Assembly: GCF_016482685.1 (NCBI RefSeq)
Contig: NZ_JACYHF010000014.1
Coordinates: forward strand, 62,001-126,000
Direction: 5' to 3'
DNA length: 64,000 bases
DNA from: Streptomyces sp. DSM 110735
Lineage (GTDB): Bacteria; Actinomycetota; Actinomycetes; Streptomycetales; Streptomycetaceae
The position numbers and the translations under genes were made by a program. Shown in pieces: positions 7,380-15,331 of this stretch; position 1 is the first letter of the stretch, and the number at the start of each line of letters is the position of its first letter. The notes beneath the pieces are model-generated. The model searched no databases. It was not told the origin of the DNA and saw nothing but the letters and a program-made list of their open reading frames with translations.

Positions 7380-8651
7380 TCAGGCGGTCTCGCGGACGGC
7401 CCGGGCGAGGATGCTCATGCCCTCGTCCAGCTCCTCCGGGGTGATCGTGAGCGCGGGCAGCAGCTTGACGACCTCGCTCTCGGGACCCGACGTCTCGATG
7501 AGCAGCCCGAGTTCGAAGGCGCGGGCGGCGACCCGGCCGGCCCGCTCCTTGTCGTGGAACTCCAGACCCCAGACCAGACCGCGCCCCCGGTAGTCCTTCA
7601 CCGCGGCGGGGTTCTCCTCGGCTATGGAGACCAGTTCCCGCTCGACGCGCTCGCCCCGGGCGCGGGTCTGCTTCTCCATGGCGGCGCCGTCGGCCCAGTA
7701 CGTCTCCAGCGCGGCGGTCGCGGTGACGAACGCCGGGTTGTTGCCGCGGAAGGTGCCGTTGTGCTCGCCCGGCTCCCAGATGTCCAGCTCCGGCTTGAAC
7801 AGGCACAGCGACATCGGCAGCCCGTAGCCGCTGATGGACTTGGACACCGTGACGATGTCGGGGACGATGCCCGCCTCCTCGAAGGAGAAGAACGCGCCCG
7901 TGCGCCCGCAGCCCATCTGGATGTCGTCGACGATGAGCAGCATGTCCTGCCGCTCGCACAACTCCTTGAGCGCGCGCAGCCATTCGGGCCGGGCGACGTT
8001 GATGCCGCCCTCGCCCTGCACGGTCTCCACGATCACCGCGGCGGGCTTGTTCAGACCCGACCCCTGGTCCTCAAGGAGCCGTTCGAACCACAGGAAGTCC
8101 GGGACCTGCCCGTCGAAGTAGTTGTCGAACGGCATCGGCGTGCCGTGCACCAGCGGAATGCCCGCCCCGGCGCGCTTGAAGGCGTTGCCGGTGACCGCGA
8201 GCGAACCCAGCGACATGCCGTGGAACGCGTTGGTGAACGACACGATCGCCTCGCGCCCCTTCACCTTCCGGGCCAGCTTCAGCGCGGACTCCACCGCGTT
8301 GGTGCCGGTCGGCCCCGGGAACATGACCTTGTACGGCAACTCGCGCGGGCCGAGGACCAGTTCCTGGAAGGTGCGCAGGAACGACCGCTTGGCCACGGTC
8401 GACATGTCCAGTCCGTGGGTCACGCCGTCCCGGGCCAGATAGTCGATCAACGCCCGTTTGAGAACGGGGTTGTTGTGGCCGTAGTTGAGCGATCCGGCGC
8501 CGGCGAAGAAGTCGAGCCAGGCGCGGCCGTCCTCGTCGTACATCCGGCTGCCCCGCGCGGTGTCGAACACGGTGGGCCAGCCGCGGCAGTAGCTGCGCAC
8601 CTCGGACTCGACGGTCTCGAACACGCTCAGGTCGGGCTGGGTGATGGTCAC
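7380..8651 (-). CDS. ectB: Diaminobutyrate--2-oxoglutarate transaminase EctB
   Basis: A 423-residue class III aminotransferase that makes L-2,4-diaminobutyrate from aspartate semialdehyde using glutamate, the first committed step to ectoine. The phosphate-binding GPTGTNAVESALK lies at about residues 113-125, the PLP-contacting Asp in IVDDIQMGCGRTG (about 240-252), and the Schiff-base Lys at 271 in VSKSISGYGLP. The length and N-terminus fit EctB rather than the longer siderophore-pathway DABA aminotransferases. It lies second in ectABCD, 25 bases after ectA. Confidence 0.97.
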   Translation of the reverse strand: MTITQPDLSVFETVESEVRSYCRGWPTVFDTARGSRMYDEDGRAWLDFFAGAGSLNYGHNNPVLKRALIDYLARDGVTHGLDMSTVAKRSFLRTFQELVLGPRELPYKVMFPGPTGTNAVESALKLARKVKGREAIVSFTNAFHGMSLGSLAVTGNAFKRAGAGIPLVHGTPMPFDNYFDGQVPDFLWFERLLEDQGSGLNKPAAVIVETVQGEGGINVARPEWLRALKELCERQDMLLIVDDIQMGCGRTGAFFSFEEAGIVPDIVTVSKSISGYGLPMSLCLFKPELDIWEPGEHNGTFRGNNPAFVTATAALETYWADGAAMEKQTRARGERVERELVSIAEENPAAVKDYRGRGLVWGLEFHDKERAGRVAARAFELGLLIETSGPESEVVKLLPALTITPEELDEGMSILARAVRETA

Positions 8652-8676
8652 GGTGATTCGCTCCTCGGTGCGGCGT

Positions 8677-9195
8677 TCAGTGGGCCGGGGTGTGCGTCAA
8701 CGGGCCTATGCGGTACAGGACTTCGGGGTCGTGCGGACCGTCCGGGAACAGCTCGGCGGGGAACAGCGTCTCCCGCTCCGGCTCGATGCCGTGCCGGGCG
8801 GCGAACGAGGTGAACAGCCGCTCGGAGGCGGTGTTCCCGGGCGTGATCGTGGTCTCCAGGCCGGTGATCCCCCGCTCGGCGGCCAGCCGGGCGGTCAGCC
8901 CGTCCAGCAGCGCGGCGGCGATCCCGCGCCCCCGGTGGGCGTCGTCGACGGCCACCTGCCAGACGAGCAGGGTGTGCGGACGGTCGGGCCGTACGTAACC
9001 GGTCACGAAACCGATCGGCTCGCCGTCCCTACCGCGTGCCACCGCCGAGGTGTCGGCGAAGTCCCGGCACCACAGCAGATAGCTGTACGAGGAGTTCAGG
9101 TCGAGGGTTTTCGATTCCTTGGCGAGACGCCAGAGGGCGGCTCCATCGGTTACCGCCGGTCTGTCGACGATCAGGTCTGTGGGTGCTGCGGTCAT
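8677..9195 (-). CDS. ectA: L-2,4-diaminobutyrate gamma-acetyltransferase EctA
   Basis: A 172-residue GNAT enzyme that acetylates diaminobutyrate at the gamma amino group. The acetyl-CoA site is in WQVAVDDAHRGRGIAAALLDGL, and SYSYLLWCRDFADTS is a segment typical of EctA. The frame is open 15 codons further upstream, but MTAAPTDLIVDRPAVTDG is the conserved beginning, so the ATG at 9195 was chosen. No clear ribosome site precedes it. It is the promoter-proximal gene of ectABCD, with a low-GC upstream region holding an inverted repeat. Confidence 0.95.
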   Translation of the reverse strand: MTAAPTDLIVDRPAVTDGAALWRLAKESKTLDLNSSYSYLLWCRDFADTSAVARGRDGEPIGFVTGYVRPDRPHTLLVWQVAVDDAHRGRGIAAALLDGLTARLAAERGITGLETTITPGNTASERLFTSFAARHGIEPERETLFPAELFPDGPHDPEVLYRIGPLTHTPAH

Positions 9196-9483
9196 GCGGC
9201 ACGAATTTAGCGAGGCGAATGCGTAAATGCACGGGCGCACAGCGGGTTGTGTACGACCGGGTCGGCGATATGCCTGGTTTGACCTGGGAAAAACACGGAC
9301 AAAAAGGGGCGCGCTGTGGGGTGTGTCACAGCGCCGAAAACCGCCCGTGTTTCATCTTGTTTAGCGTTGCAAAAAGCGGGCAGACGAATACCCGGGCGCT
9401 GCCCCCTGAGAATTGAACGAAGAATGTGGAATTGGTGAAAGAGTGGGCGAGCGCGGAAGACGGCATGGAAGCGGGCATGGAAA
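9196..9483 (-). promoter_or_regulatory. ect operon upstream region with an 8-bp inverted repeat
   Basis: No gene is seen here. The stretch is clearly richer in A and T than its surroundings, which suits a promoter. An inverted repeat GCGCTGTG (9311-9318) / CACAGCGC (9327-9334) with an eight-base spacer lies about 115 bases ahead of ectA, among A-tracts such as GAAAAACACGGACAAAAAG (9289-9307). An operator or a pause hairpin is possible. I cannot assign -10 and -35 boxes with confidence. Confidence 0.45.
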
Positions 9484-9511
9484 ACGGCCCGCGCGAATTC
9501 GCGCGGGCCGT
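9484..9511. terminator. Perfect 28-base palindrome, terminator
   Basis: A fully self-complementary stem centred on AATT, with 14 pairs at most, 22 bases beyond the stop of the minus-strand aminotransferase at 9533. It has the form of a strong intrinsic terminator that separates that gene from the ect promoter. Confidence 0.8.
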
Positions 9512-9532
9512 CGGCAGGATTCGGGCTGCCGG

Positions 9533-10633
9533 TCAGTGCCAGGCTTCCCCCGCCGCCCGCAGCGCGCCCTCCGGGTCCACCGCGATCCCCTGCGCGGCCA
9601 TGGCCGCGCCCAGCGCCGCCAGCGAACGGCGCACCGCGTCCAAGGTCGCGTCGGGACCGTAGTGGTTGACCCGGATCATCTCCTTGGCCAGCGCGCCGCC
9701 CCCGGCGGCCAGCGGCAGCCCCGGGTCCGTGCGCAGTGCCTCGGCCACCAGCTCCGAGGCGGCCACCCGCTCCGGCACCCGCAGCGTCGTCGCCACCGGA
9801 GCCGCGTCGCGTGCCTGGTGGACGTACGGCTCCAGACCGCCGCGCAGCGCGAGCGCGCCCGCCCGCGTCGCCCGCGCGGCCGCCCGGTGCCGGGCCATCA
9901 CGGCGTCGAGACCGTCCGCCTCGATGCGCTCCAGGCACGCCTCGAGAGCCAGCATCTCCAGTTGCGCCGGGGCGTGCGGCAGGATGGCGCGCCCCGCGTC
10001 GATCCAGCGCTCCTTCCAGTCCAGCAGCGACAGATAGGAGCGGCGCGGGGCGTCCGGGTTGGCGGCCATCCGGGCCCAGGCGCGCTCGCTCACCGAGATC
10101 GCGGACACCCCCGCCGGTCCGCCCATCGCCTTCTGCGCCCCGATCACGCACAGGTCCACGCCCCACGCGTCCGGCAGCACCGGCTCCGCGCCGACCGAGG
10201 CGACCGCGTCCAGATAGAAGAGGGCGCCGTGCTCGCGCACCACCTCGCCGATCTCCGCGACCGGGTTGGTGTTGCCGGTCGCCGCTTCGGCGTGCACCAG
10301 AGACACGAAGTCGATCTCCGGGTGTTCGGCGAACGCCTCCCGGATCTGCTCGGCGGTGACGGCCGCGTGGAAGGGGACCGCGAGGTCGTGCACGGTGGCG
10401 CCGCTGTCGCGCAGCCAGTTGCCGAAGGTCTGGCCGTAGGGACCCGTGATCACGTTCAGGGCGACCGTGCCCGGACCCGCGGCGGCGCGGATCGCGCCCT
10501 CCAGCGGCAGCAGCGCCTCGCCCTGGGTGATCAGCACGTCCTGCCCGGTCTCGAGGAGCGCGGCCACCTGGTCCTCGATGGCGGCGAACCGCGCGGCGGT
10601 CAGCGGGGGCAGGTCGAGGAAGGGGTGGGTCAC
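9533..10633 (-). CDS. Alanine-glyoxylate/serine-pyruvate-type aminotransferase (class V)
   Basis: A 366-residue PLP enzyme. The PLP Asp is in LFYLDAVASVGAEP (about residue 142) and the Schiff-base Lys at 168 in GAQKAMGGPAG, both typical of the alanine-glyoxylate/serine-pyruvate aminotransferase branch. The N-terminal half includes ALNVITGPYGQTFGNW, matching the glycine-rich region of that branch. A GTG start at 10633 (VTHPFLDLPP) was chosen over an upstream ATG because homology begins there; a GAGAG stretch precedes it. The gene is divergent from the amino acid ABC transporter, which suggests amino acid catabolism. The true amino donor is unknown. Confidence 0.85.
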   Translation of the reverse strand: MTHPFLDLPPLTAARFAAIEDQVAALLETGQDVLITQGEALLPLEGAIRAAAGPGTVALNVITGPYGQTFGNWLRDSGATVHDLAVPFHAAVTAEQIREAFAEHPEIDFVSLVHAEAATGNTNPVAEIGEVVREHGALFYLDAVASVGAEPVLPDAWGVDLCVIGAQKAMGGPAGVSAISVSERAWARMAANPDAPRRSYLSLLDWKERWIDAGRAILPHAPAQLEMLALEACLERIEADGLDAVMARHRAAARATRAGALALRGGLEPYVHQARDAAPVATTLRVPERVAASELVAEALRTDPGLPLAAGGGALAKEMIRVNHYGPDATLDAVRRSLAALGAAMAAQGIAVDPEGALRAAGEAWH

Positions 10634-10758
10634 GGGGTGCTCTCTTCGCTCGCATGGGTACACGGAACCGGCCGGAGGCCGACGGTGACGAGGGTAACTC
10701 GCGGTCTCCATGCCGCTTTGACCGGCGAGTTCTTAGGCCGGACGGCCTCCAGGCCATC

Positions 10759-10794
10759 GGTTTGATTTGAGAGACCCAAACCTCTCCTTATAAT
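10759..10794 (+). promoter_or_regulatory. Sigma-70-type promoter with operator-like inverted repeat
   Basis: TTGAGA at 10767-10772 and a perfect TATAAT at 10789-10794 are 16 bases apart, a textbook vegetative promoter, 34 bases ahead of the binding-protein ATG. GGTTTG (10759-10764) and CAAACC (10777-10782) form an inverted repeat across the -35 box, so a repressor could block it. The perfect TATAAT stands out in such GC-rich DNA. Confidence 0.7.
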
Positions 10795-10828
10795 CGGAAC
10801 CCACAGTTCCCCCACAGGGAGATCCCCC

Positions 10829-11686
10829 ATGAAAACGCTCCTCGGGCGCCGGACCCGTCTTCTGGCAGCCGCCACCGTGGCGGGCGCCGTCGCGCTCGTC
10901 GCGGGCTGTTCCTCTTCGGACGGCGGCGGGAGCGGCAACGCCACCGCCAAGGGGGTCCACCTCGTCAAGGCCGGTCAGCTCACCGTCTGCACCCATCTGC
11001 CCTACCCGCCGTTCCAGTCGGTGATCGACGGCAAGGTGCAGGGCTTCGACGTCTCCCTGGTCGACCTCGTCGCCAAGGACCTGGGCGTCAAGCAGCAGAT
11101 CCTCGACACGCCCTTCGAGAACTTCAAGACGGGCGCGTTCCTCAACTCCGGCCAGTGCGACCTGGCGGCGGCGGGCATGACCATCACGCCCGAGCGCAAG
11201 AAGAACGTCGACTTCTCCGACCCGTACTTCGAGGCGACCCAGGCCGTCCTGGTCGGCAAGAACAGCGGTCTGAAGTCCTTCCAGGACATCAAGGCGGAGC
11301 ACAAGTCGCTCGGCGCCCAGGCGCAGACCACCGGCGAGGACTACGCGAAGAGCAAGGGTCTCGACCCGGTCTCCTTCCACTCCTCCGACGCGCTCCTCAA
11401 CGGTCTGCGCACCAACCAGGTCCAGGCGATCATCGTCGACTACCCGGTGGTCCAGAGCTGGCTGAAGGACAAGTCCAACGCCGACGCCTTCAAGATCGTC
11501 GGGAATCTGCGCACCGGCGAGCAGTACGGCTTCACGGTGAAGAAGGGCAACACCGCCCTCCTCGACGCCGTCAACAAGCAGCTCGCCAAGGCCAAGTCCG
11601 ACGGCACCTACAAGAAGATCTACGAGAAGTGGATCGGCCCGTACGACGCCTCGGCCGCCTCCCCGGCCGCGACGCCCTCCTCCTGA
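10829..11686 (+). CDS. Amino acid ABC transporter substrate-binding lipoprotein
   Basis: A 285-residue extracellular lipoprotein. The signal peptide ends in the lipobox LVAGC with the lipidated Cys at 27, followed by a Ser/Gly-rich linker. The mature part shows the family 3 solute-binding pattern: LTVCTHLPYPPFQ, GFDVSLVDLVAKDLG, AAGMTITPERKKNVDFSDPYF. Such proteins deliver polar amino acids to a HisM/GlnP-type permease, and permease and ATPase genes follow at once. A GGGAG ribosome site precedes the ATG. The substrate is not resolved; glutamate, glutamine and cystine are all possible. Confidence 0.93.
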   Translation: MKTLLGRRTRLLAAATVAGAVALVAGCSSSDGGGSGNATAKGVHLVKAGQLTVCTHLPYPPFQSVIDGKVQGFDVSLVDLVAKDLGVKQQILDTPFENFKTGAFLNSGQCDLAAAGMTITPERKKNVDFSDPYFEATQAVLVGKNSGLKSFQDIKAEHKSLGAQAQTTGEDYAKSKGLDPVSFHSSDALLNGLRTNQVQAIIVDYPVVQSWLKDKSNADAFKIVGNLRTGEQYGFTVKKGNTALLDAVNKQLAKAKSDGTYKKIYEKWIGPYDASAASPAATPSS

Positions 11687-11699
11687 ATCCGCTGACTCC

Positions 11700-12533
11700 A
11701 TGACCGACACGGACACCCGTAGCCAACCGAAGAAGCAGGGACTGACCCGCCGCCAGCGACGGCGGGTCTCGCGCGGCGTGCAGTACGCCGTCTTCGTCGC
11801 CGCCGTACTCGCCTTCGCGTTCTCGGCGGACTGGGGACGGCTGCAGAACCAGTTCCTGCAACTGCCCATCGCCGAGCAGATGTTCCCCGACGTCATCACC
11901 CTGGCGCTGAAGAACACCGTGCTCTACACCCTGTCCGGCTTCGTCGTCGGACTCGGTCTCGGCATCGTCGTCGCCCTGATGCGGCTGTCCTCCGTGGCGC
12001 CCTACCGCTGGGTCGCCGGCGTCTACATCGAGATCTTCCGCGGTCTGCCCGCCCTGCTGATCTTCATCTTCGTGGGCGTCGGCGTGCCGCTGGCGTTCCC
12101 GAACGTGCAGTATCCGGGCGGTACTTACGGCAAGGTCGCCGTCGCGCTCGGACTCGTCTCCGCCGCCTACATGGCCGAGACGATCCGCGCGGGCATCCAG
12201 GCCGTGCCCAAGGGGCAGATGGAGGCGGCCCGTTCGCTCGGCTTCTCACCCGCGCGGGCCATGATCTCGATCGTCATCCCGCAGGCGTTCCGCATCATCC
12301 TGCCGCCGCTGACCAACGAACTCGTCCTGCTCTTCAAGGACTCCTCGCTGGTGCTGTTCCTCGGCGTCACCCTGGAGGAGCGCGAACTGTCCAAGTTCGG
12401 CAACGACTTGGCCAGCACCACCGCCAACTCCACGCCGATCCTGGTGGCCGGCCTGTGCTATCTGCTGGTCACCGTCCCGCTCGGCTTCGTCGTGCGGCGC
12501 ATGGAGTCCAGGTCCCAGGAGGCGATCCGGTGA
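11700..12533 (+). CDS. Amino acid ABC transporter permease (HisM/GlnP family)
   Basis: A 277-residue integral membrane protein with about five or more hydrophobic helices after a basic N-terminus rich in Arg (residues 15-25). The EAA loop that docks the ATPase is present as EAARSLGFSPARAMISIVIP, together with GLPALLIFIF and AYMAETIRAGIQAVPKGQ, typical of polar amino acid permeases. It lies 13 bases after the binding protein. Its TGA overlaps the GTG of the ATPase gene, so the three genes form one operon. Confidence 0.94.
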   Translation: MTDTDTRSQPKKQGLTRRQRRRVSRGVQYAVFVAAVLAFAFSADWGRLQNQFLQLPIAEQMFPDVITLALKNTVLYTLSGFVVGLGLGIVVALMRLSSVAPYRWVAGVYIEIFRGLPALLIFIFVGVGVPLAFPNVQYPGGTYGKVAVALGLVSAAYMAETIRAGIQAVPKGQMEAARSLGFSPARAMISIVIPQAFRIILPPLTNELVLLFKDSSLVLFLGVTLEERELSKFGNDLASTTANSTPILVAGLCYLLVTVPLGFVVRRMESRSQEAIR

Positions 12534-13333
12534 GCACCCCCGAGATCCGTATCGAGCACCTGCACAAGTCCTTCGGCGACAACCACGTCCTGCGCGGCGT
12601 CGACCTGGAGATCGGCCAGGGCGAGGTGGTCTGCGTCATCGGCCCCTCCGGTTCCGGCAAGTCCACCCTGCTGCGCTGCGTCAACCTGCTCGAAGAGCCC
12701 AGCGAGGGCAAGGTCTTCGTCGGCGGCACCGAGCTGACCGACCCGGACGTCGACCTCGACGCCGCCCGCCGCCGCATCGGCATGGTCTTCCAGCAGTTCA
12801 ACCTCTTCCCGCACCTGAACGTCACCGAGAACCTCACACTGCCCCAGCGCCGGGTCCTCGGCCGGGACAAGGCGACGGCCGCGCGGATCGCCGCCGAGAA
12901 CCTCGCGCGGGTGGGTCTCGCGGAGAAGGCCGAGGCGCACCCGGCCGCCCTCTCCGGCGGTCAGCAGCAGCGTGTGGCCATCGCCCGCGCGCTCGCCATG
13001 GGACCCGAGGTGATGCTCTTCGACGAGCCGACCTCCGCGCTCGACCCCGAGCTGGTCGGGGACGTGCTCGCGGTGATGCGCGGGCTCGCCCAGGAGGGCA
13101 TGACCATGATGGTCGTCACCCACGAGATGACCTTCGCCCGCGAGGTTGCCGACCGCGTCGTCTTCATGGACGGCGGTGTCATCGTCGAGGACGGCACGCC
13201 CGAGCAGGTCATCGGCAACCCCCGCAACGAACGCACCCGCCACTTCCTCTCCCGCGTCCTCGACCCGGCGATGGCCGAGGTGGAGGAGACGGACGGACCG
13301 GTGGGGGCGGGTCCGGAGAAGTCCGGCGCCTGA
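12530..13333 (+). CDS. Amino acid ABC transporter ATP-binding protein
   Basis: A 267-residue cytosolic ATPase that powers the preceding permease. Walker A is GPSGSGKST (residues 38-46), the signature LSGGQ is at 141-145, and Walker B is MLFDEPTSALDP. The H-loop follows in VVTHEMTFAREVADRV. The GTG at 12530 overlaps the permease stop (GTGA), and the reading frame upstream lacks homology, which decides the start. About 25 extra acidic residues trail the usual end. Confidence 0.95.
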   Translation: MSTPEIRIEHLHKSFGDNHVLRGVDLEIGQGEVVCVIGPSGSGKSTLLRCVNLLEEPSEGKVFVGGTELTDPDVDLDAARRRIGMVFQQFNLFPHLNVTENLTLPQRRVLGRDKATAARIAAENLARVGLAEKAEAHPAALSGGQQQRVAIARALAMGPEVMLFDEPTSALDPELVGDVLAVMRGLAQEGMTMMVVTHEMTFAREVADRVVFMDGGVIVEDGTPEQVIGNPRNERTRHFLSRVLDPAMAEVEETDGPVGAGPEKSGA

Positions 13334-13414
13334 GGGCTTCGCTGTGTTCCCGGAACGGCCGGGCTCCCTTGTGCTGGGGTGCCCGGTCCTTCCATGTGCG
13401 CCTGGGGTGTCCGC

Positions 13415-13789
13415 CTACAGGTACGGGCGCGTGATCAGCTCGATCGCGTGCCCGGCGGGGTCCTTGAAGTAGACGCCCCGGCCGCCGTGCTCGTGGTTGA
13501 TCTCGCCGGGGCGCCGCATCTGCGGATCGGCCCAGTGCGTGACACCCCCCTCGCACAGCCGCCGGTACGCCCGGTCGAACAGCTCGTCGTCGACCAGGAA
13601 CGCGTAGTGCTGCATCTGGATCTCCACCGGCGGCTCCGCGAACTGGAGCAGCACCCCGTCAGTGAGCTGGATGTTGCGGAACGGTCCCCAGGACGGCGCT
13701 TCGGGAAGCTCCAGCAGCTCCCGGAAGAACCTGGCGGAGACGTCCCGGTCCCTGGCGGCGATGATGGTGTGGTTGAACGTGACTGTCAT
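13415..13789 (-). CDS. VOC-superfamily (glyoxalase/dioxygenase) protein
   Basis: A 124-residue protein of two beta-alpha-beta-beta-beta halves. Metal-ligand candidates are His8 (TFNHTIIAARD), a His in the central IQMQHYAFLVDD, and Glu in GHAIELITRPYL near the end. Members act as lyases, dioxygenases or antibiotic-binding proteins and usually dimerise. The ATG at 13789 gives the standard MTVTFNHTI start. It is convergent with the ABC operon and divergent from the amidohydrolase. The substrate is unknown. Confidence 0.82.
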   Translation of the reverse strand: MTVTFNHTIIAARDRDVSARFFRELLELPEAPSWGPFRNIQLTDGVLLQFAEPPVEIQMQHYAFLVDDELFDRAYRRLCEGGVTHWADPQMRRPGEINHEHGGRGVYFKDPAGHAIELITRPYL

Positions 13790-13893
13790 ACGGCTGACCT
13801 CGCTGTGGTCCGGCACGGAGTAAGAGATGGCTCGGTGCTCGGGCGCGGGGAGGTCCGCGGGACGGGTGGCGGGGACACCTGGCGAGGGCGGCG

Positions 13894-13965
13894 CATGTGC
13901 GGCGCACCCATGTGGGACGCGCCCATGTGTGGCGCAACCATGTGGGGCGCACCCATGTGGCGATC
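13894..13965. repeat. 15-bp tandem repeats, about five copies
   Basis: Units at 13894, 13909, 13924 and 13939 follow catgtgNggcgcacc with small changes, then a partial copy starts at 13954. They lie in the spacer between the divergent VOC and amidohydrolase genes, about 105 and 118 bases from the two starts. The unit is five codons long, so the array stays open in several frames, but neither gene needs it for its conserved start. Confidence 0.85.
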
Positions 13966-14082
13966 AGCTACCCACCGGGTCGCCTGTCCGTGAGTGGCCG
14001 CGAAGGGGCCGGTCCGGTGTTCACGCCGGAGGACGTTACCGGACCTGCCGCGCCGCCGGGAAGGCGGTTTAGGGTGCCGTAC

Positions 14083-15174
14083 ATGAGCGATCAGTCGGTG
14101 CTGCACGTCAAGGGGCGGGTGCTCGTCGGGCCCGAGGACGTCCGGGACGAGCTGTGGGTGGTCGGCGGACGGGTCACGTACGACCGTCCTGTGGGCGCCG
14201 GGGACGTGACGACGGTGACGGGATGGGCGCTGCCCGGTCTGGTCGACGCGCACTGCCATGTGGGGCTCGGCGCGGAGGGTCCCGTGGACGCGGAGACCGC
14301 CGAGAAACAGGCGCTGACCGACCGGGAGACCGGAACGCTGCTGATCCGGGACGCCGGTTCGCCCTCGGACACCCGCTGGACCGACGAGCGCGACGACCTG
14401 CCGAAGATCATCCGCGCCGGGCGGCACATCGCCCGTACCCGCCGCTACATCCGGGGCTACGCCCACGAGATCGAGCCGGACGACCTCGTCGCCTACGTCC
14501 GCCAGGAGGCGCGGCGCGGGGACGGCTGGGTCAAGCTGGTCGGGGACTGGATCGACCGCGACCTCGGCGACCTCGCCCCCTGCTGGCCGCGCGAGACGGT
14601 CGCGGCGGGCATCGCCGAGGCGCACCGCCAGGGCGCCCGCGTCACCGCGCACTGCTTCGCGGAGAGTTCGCTGCGCGACCTGGTGGAGTCCGGCATCGAC
14701 TGCGTCGAGCACGCCACCGGACTCACCCCCGAGCTGATCCCGCTCTTCGTCGAGCACGGTGTGGCGATCGTCCCGACCCTGGTCAACATCGCCACCTTCC
14801 CGCGCCTGGCGGCGGGCGGCGACACCAAGTTCCCCCGGTGGTCCGCACATATGCGCCGCCTCCATGAACGCCGCTACGACACGGTGCGCGACGCCTATGA
14901 CGCCGGGATCGCGGTGTACGTCGGCACCGACGCGGGCGGCTCCCTGCCCCACGGTCTGGTCGCGGCGGAGGTCGAGGAACTCGTCACCGCGGGCATCCCG
15001 TCCCTGGCCGCGCTCTCCGCGACGAGCTGGGGCGCCCGCGCGTGGCTCGGCCGCCCCGGCCTTGAGGAGGGCGCGCCCGCCGACCTCGTCGTCTACGAGT
15101 CCGACCCCCGCGCCGATGTACGAGTGCTTGCCGCCCCGCGTCGCGTGGTGCTGAACGGGCGAGTCATGCAGTGA
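14083..15174 (+). CDS. Amidohydrolase-superfamily metal-dependent hydrolase
   Basis: A 363-residue enzyme with the imidazolonepropionase/prolidase-like amidohydrolase pattern. The metal-binding HxH is His57/His59 in GLVDAHCHVGLG, followed by the bridging Lys151 (GWVKLVGDWID), His190 (VTAHCFAE), His210 (CVEHATG) and Asp283 (VGTDAGG). It should hydrolyse a C-N bond in a cyclic or N-acyl compound with a binuclear metal centre in the cytosol. I chose the ATG at 14083 (MSDQSVLHVKGRVL); the frame runs further upstream only because it passes through the 15-bp tandem repeats. The substrate is unknown. Confidence 0.87.
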   Translation: MSDQSVLHVKGRVLVGPEDVRDELWVVGGRVTYDRPVGAGDVTTVTGWALPGLVDAHCHVGLGAEGPVDAETAEKQALTDRETGTLLIRDAGSPSDTRWTDERDDLPKIIRAGRHIARTRRYIRGYAHEIEPDDLVAYVRQEARRGDGWVKLVGDWIDRDLGDLAPCWPRETVAAGIAEAHRQGARVTAHCFAESSLRDLVESGIDCVEHATGLTPELIPLFVEHGVAIVPTLVNIATFPRLAAGGDTKFPRWSAHMRRLHERRYDTVRDAYDAGIAVYVGTDAGGSLPHGLVAAEVEELVTAGIPSLAALSATSWGARAWLGRPGLEEGAPADLVVYESDPRADVRVLAAPRRVVLNGRVMQ

Positions 15175-15331
15175 CCTGCCGGGGCGTGGGAGAACTCCTG
15201 TGCCCCGGGAATCGAAGAGGCGTGCGGTATCTCCACGATGGAGTGAAGTAACCCAGGATTGCTGACCGTTCACCCACAGTGCGTAAAAGTTGACGCGTCC
15301 CAAGCAAGTTCCTTCTCGGGAGCCCACCGCC

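Noticed and set aside
4740..13333. A specialised-metabolite cluster formed by the PLP enzymes, ect genes and transporter
   Set aside because: The genes face different directions, have their own terminators or promoters, and include no synthase or tailoring enzyme beyond EctD.
13894..13965. CRISPR array
   Set aside because: The 15-base units are directly adjacent with no spacers, and no cas genes are near. The same applies to the arrays at 55040, 43352, 34982 and 63269.
13897..14082. Longer amidohydrolase start that would include a pentapeptide repeat
   Set aside because: The conserved domain starts at 14083, and the upstream part is the 15-bp array plus non-conserved sequence. It is kept only as a possibility in the repeat finding.
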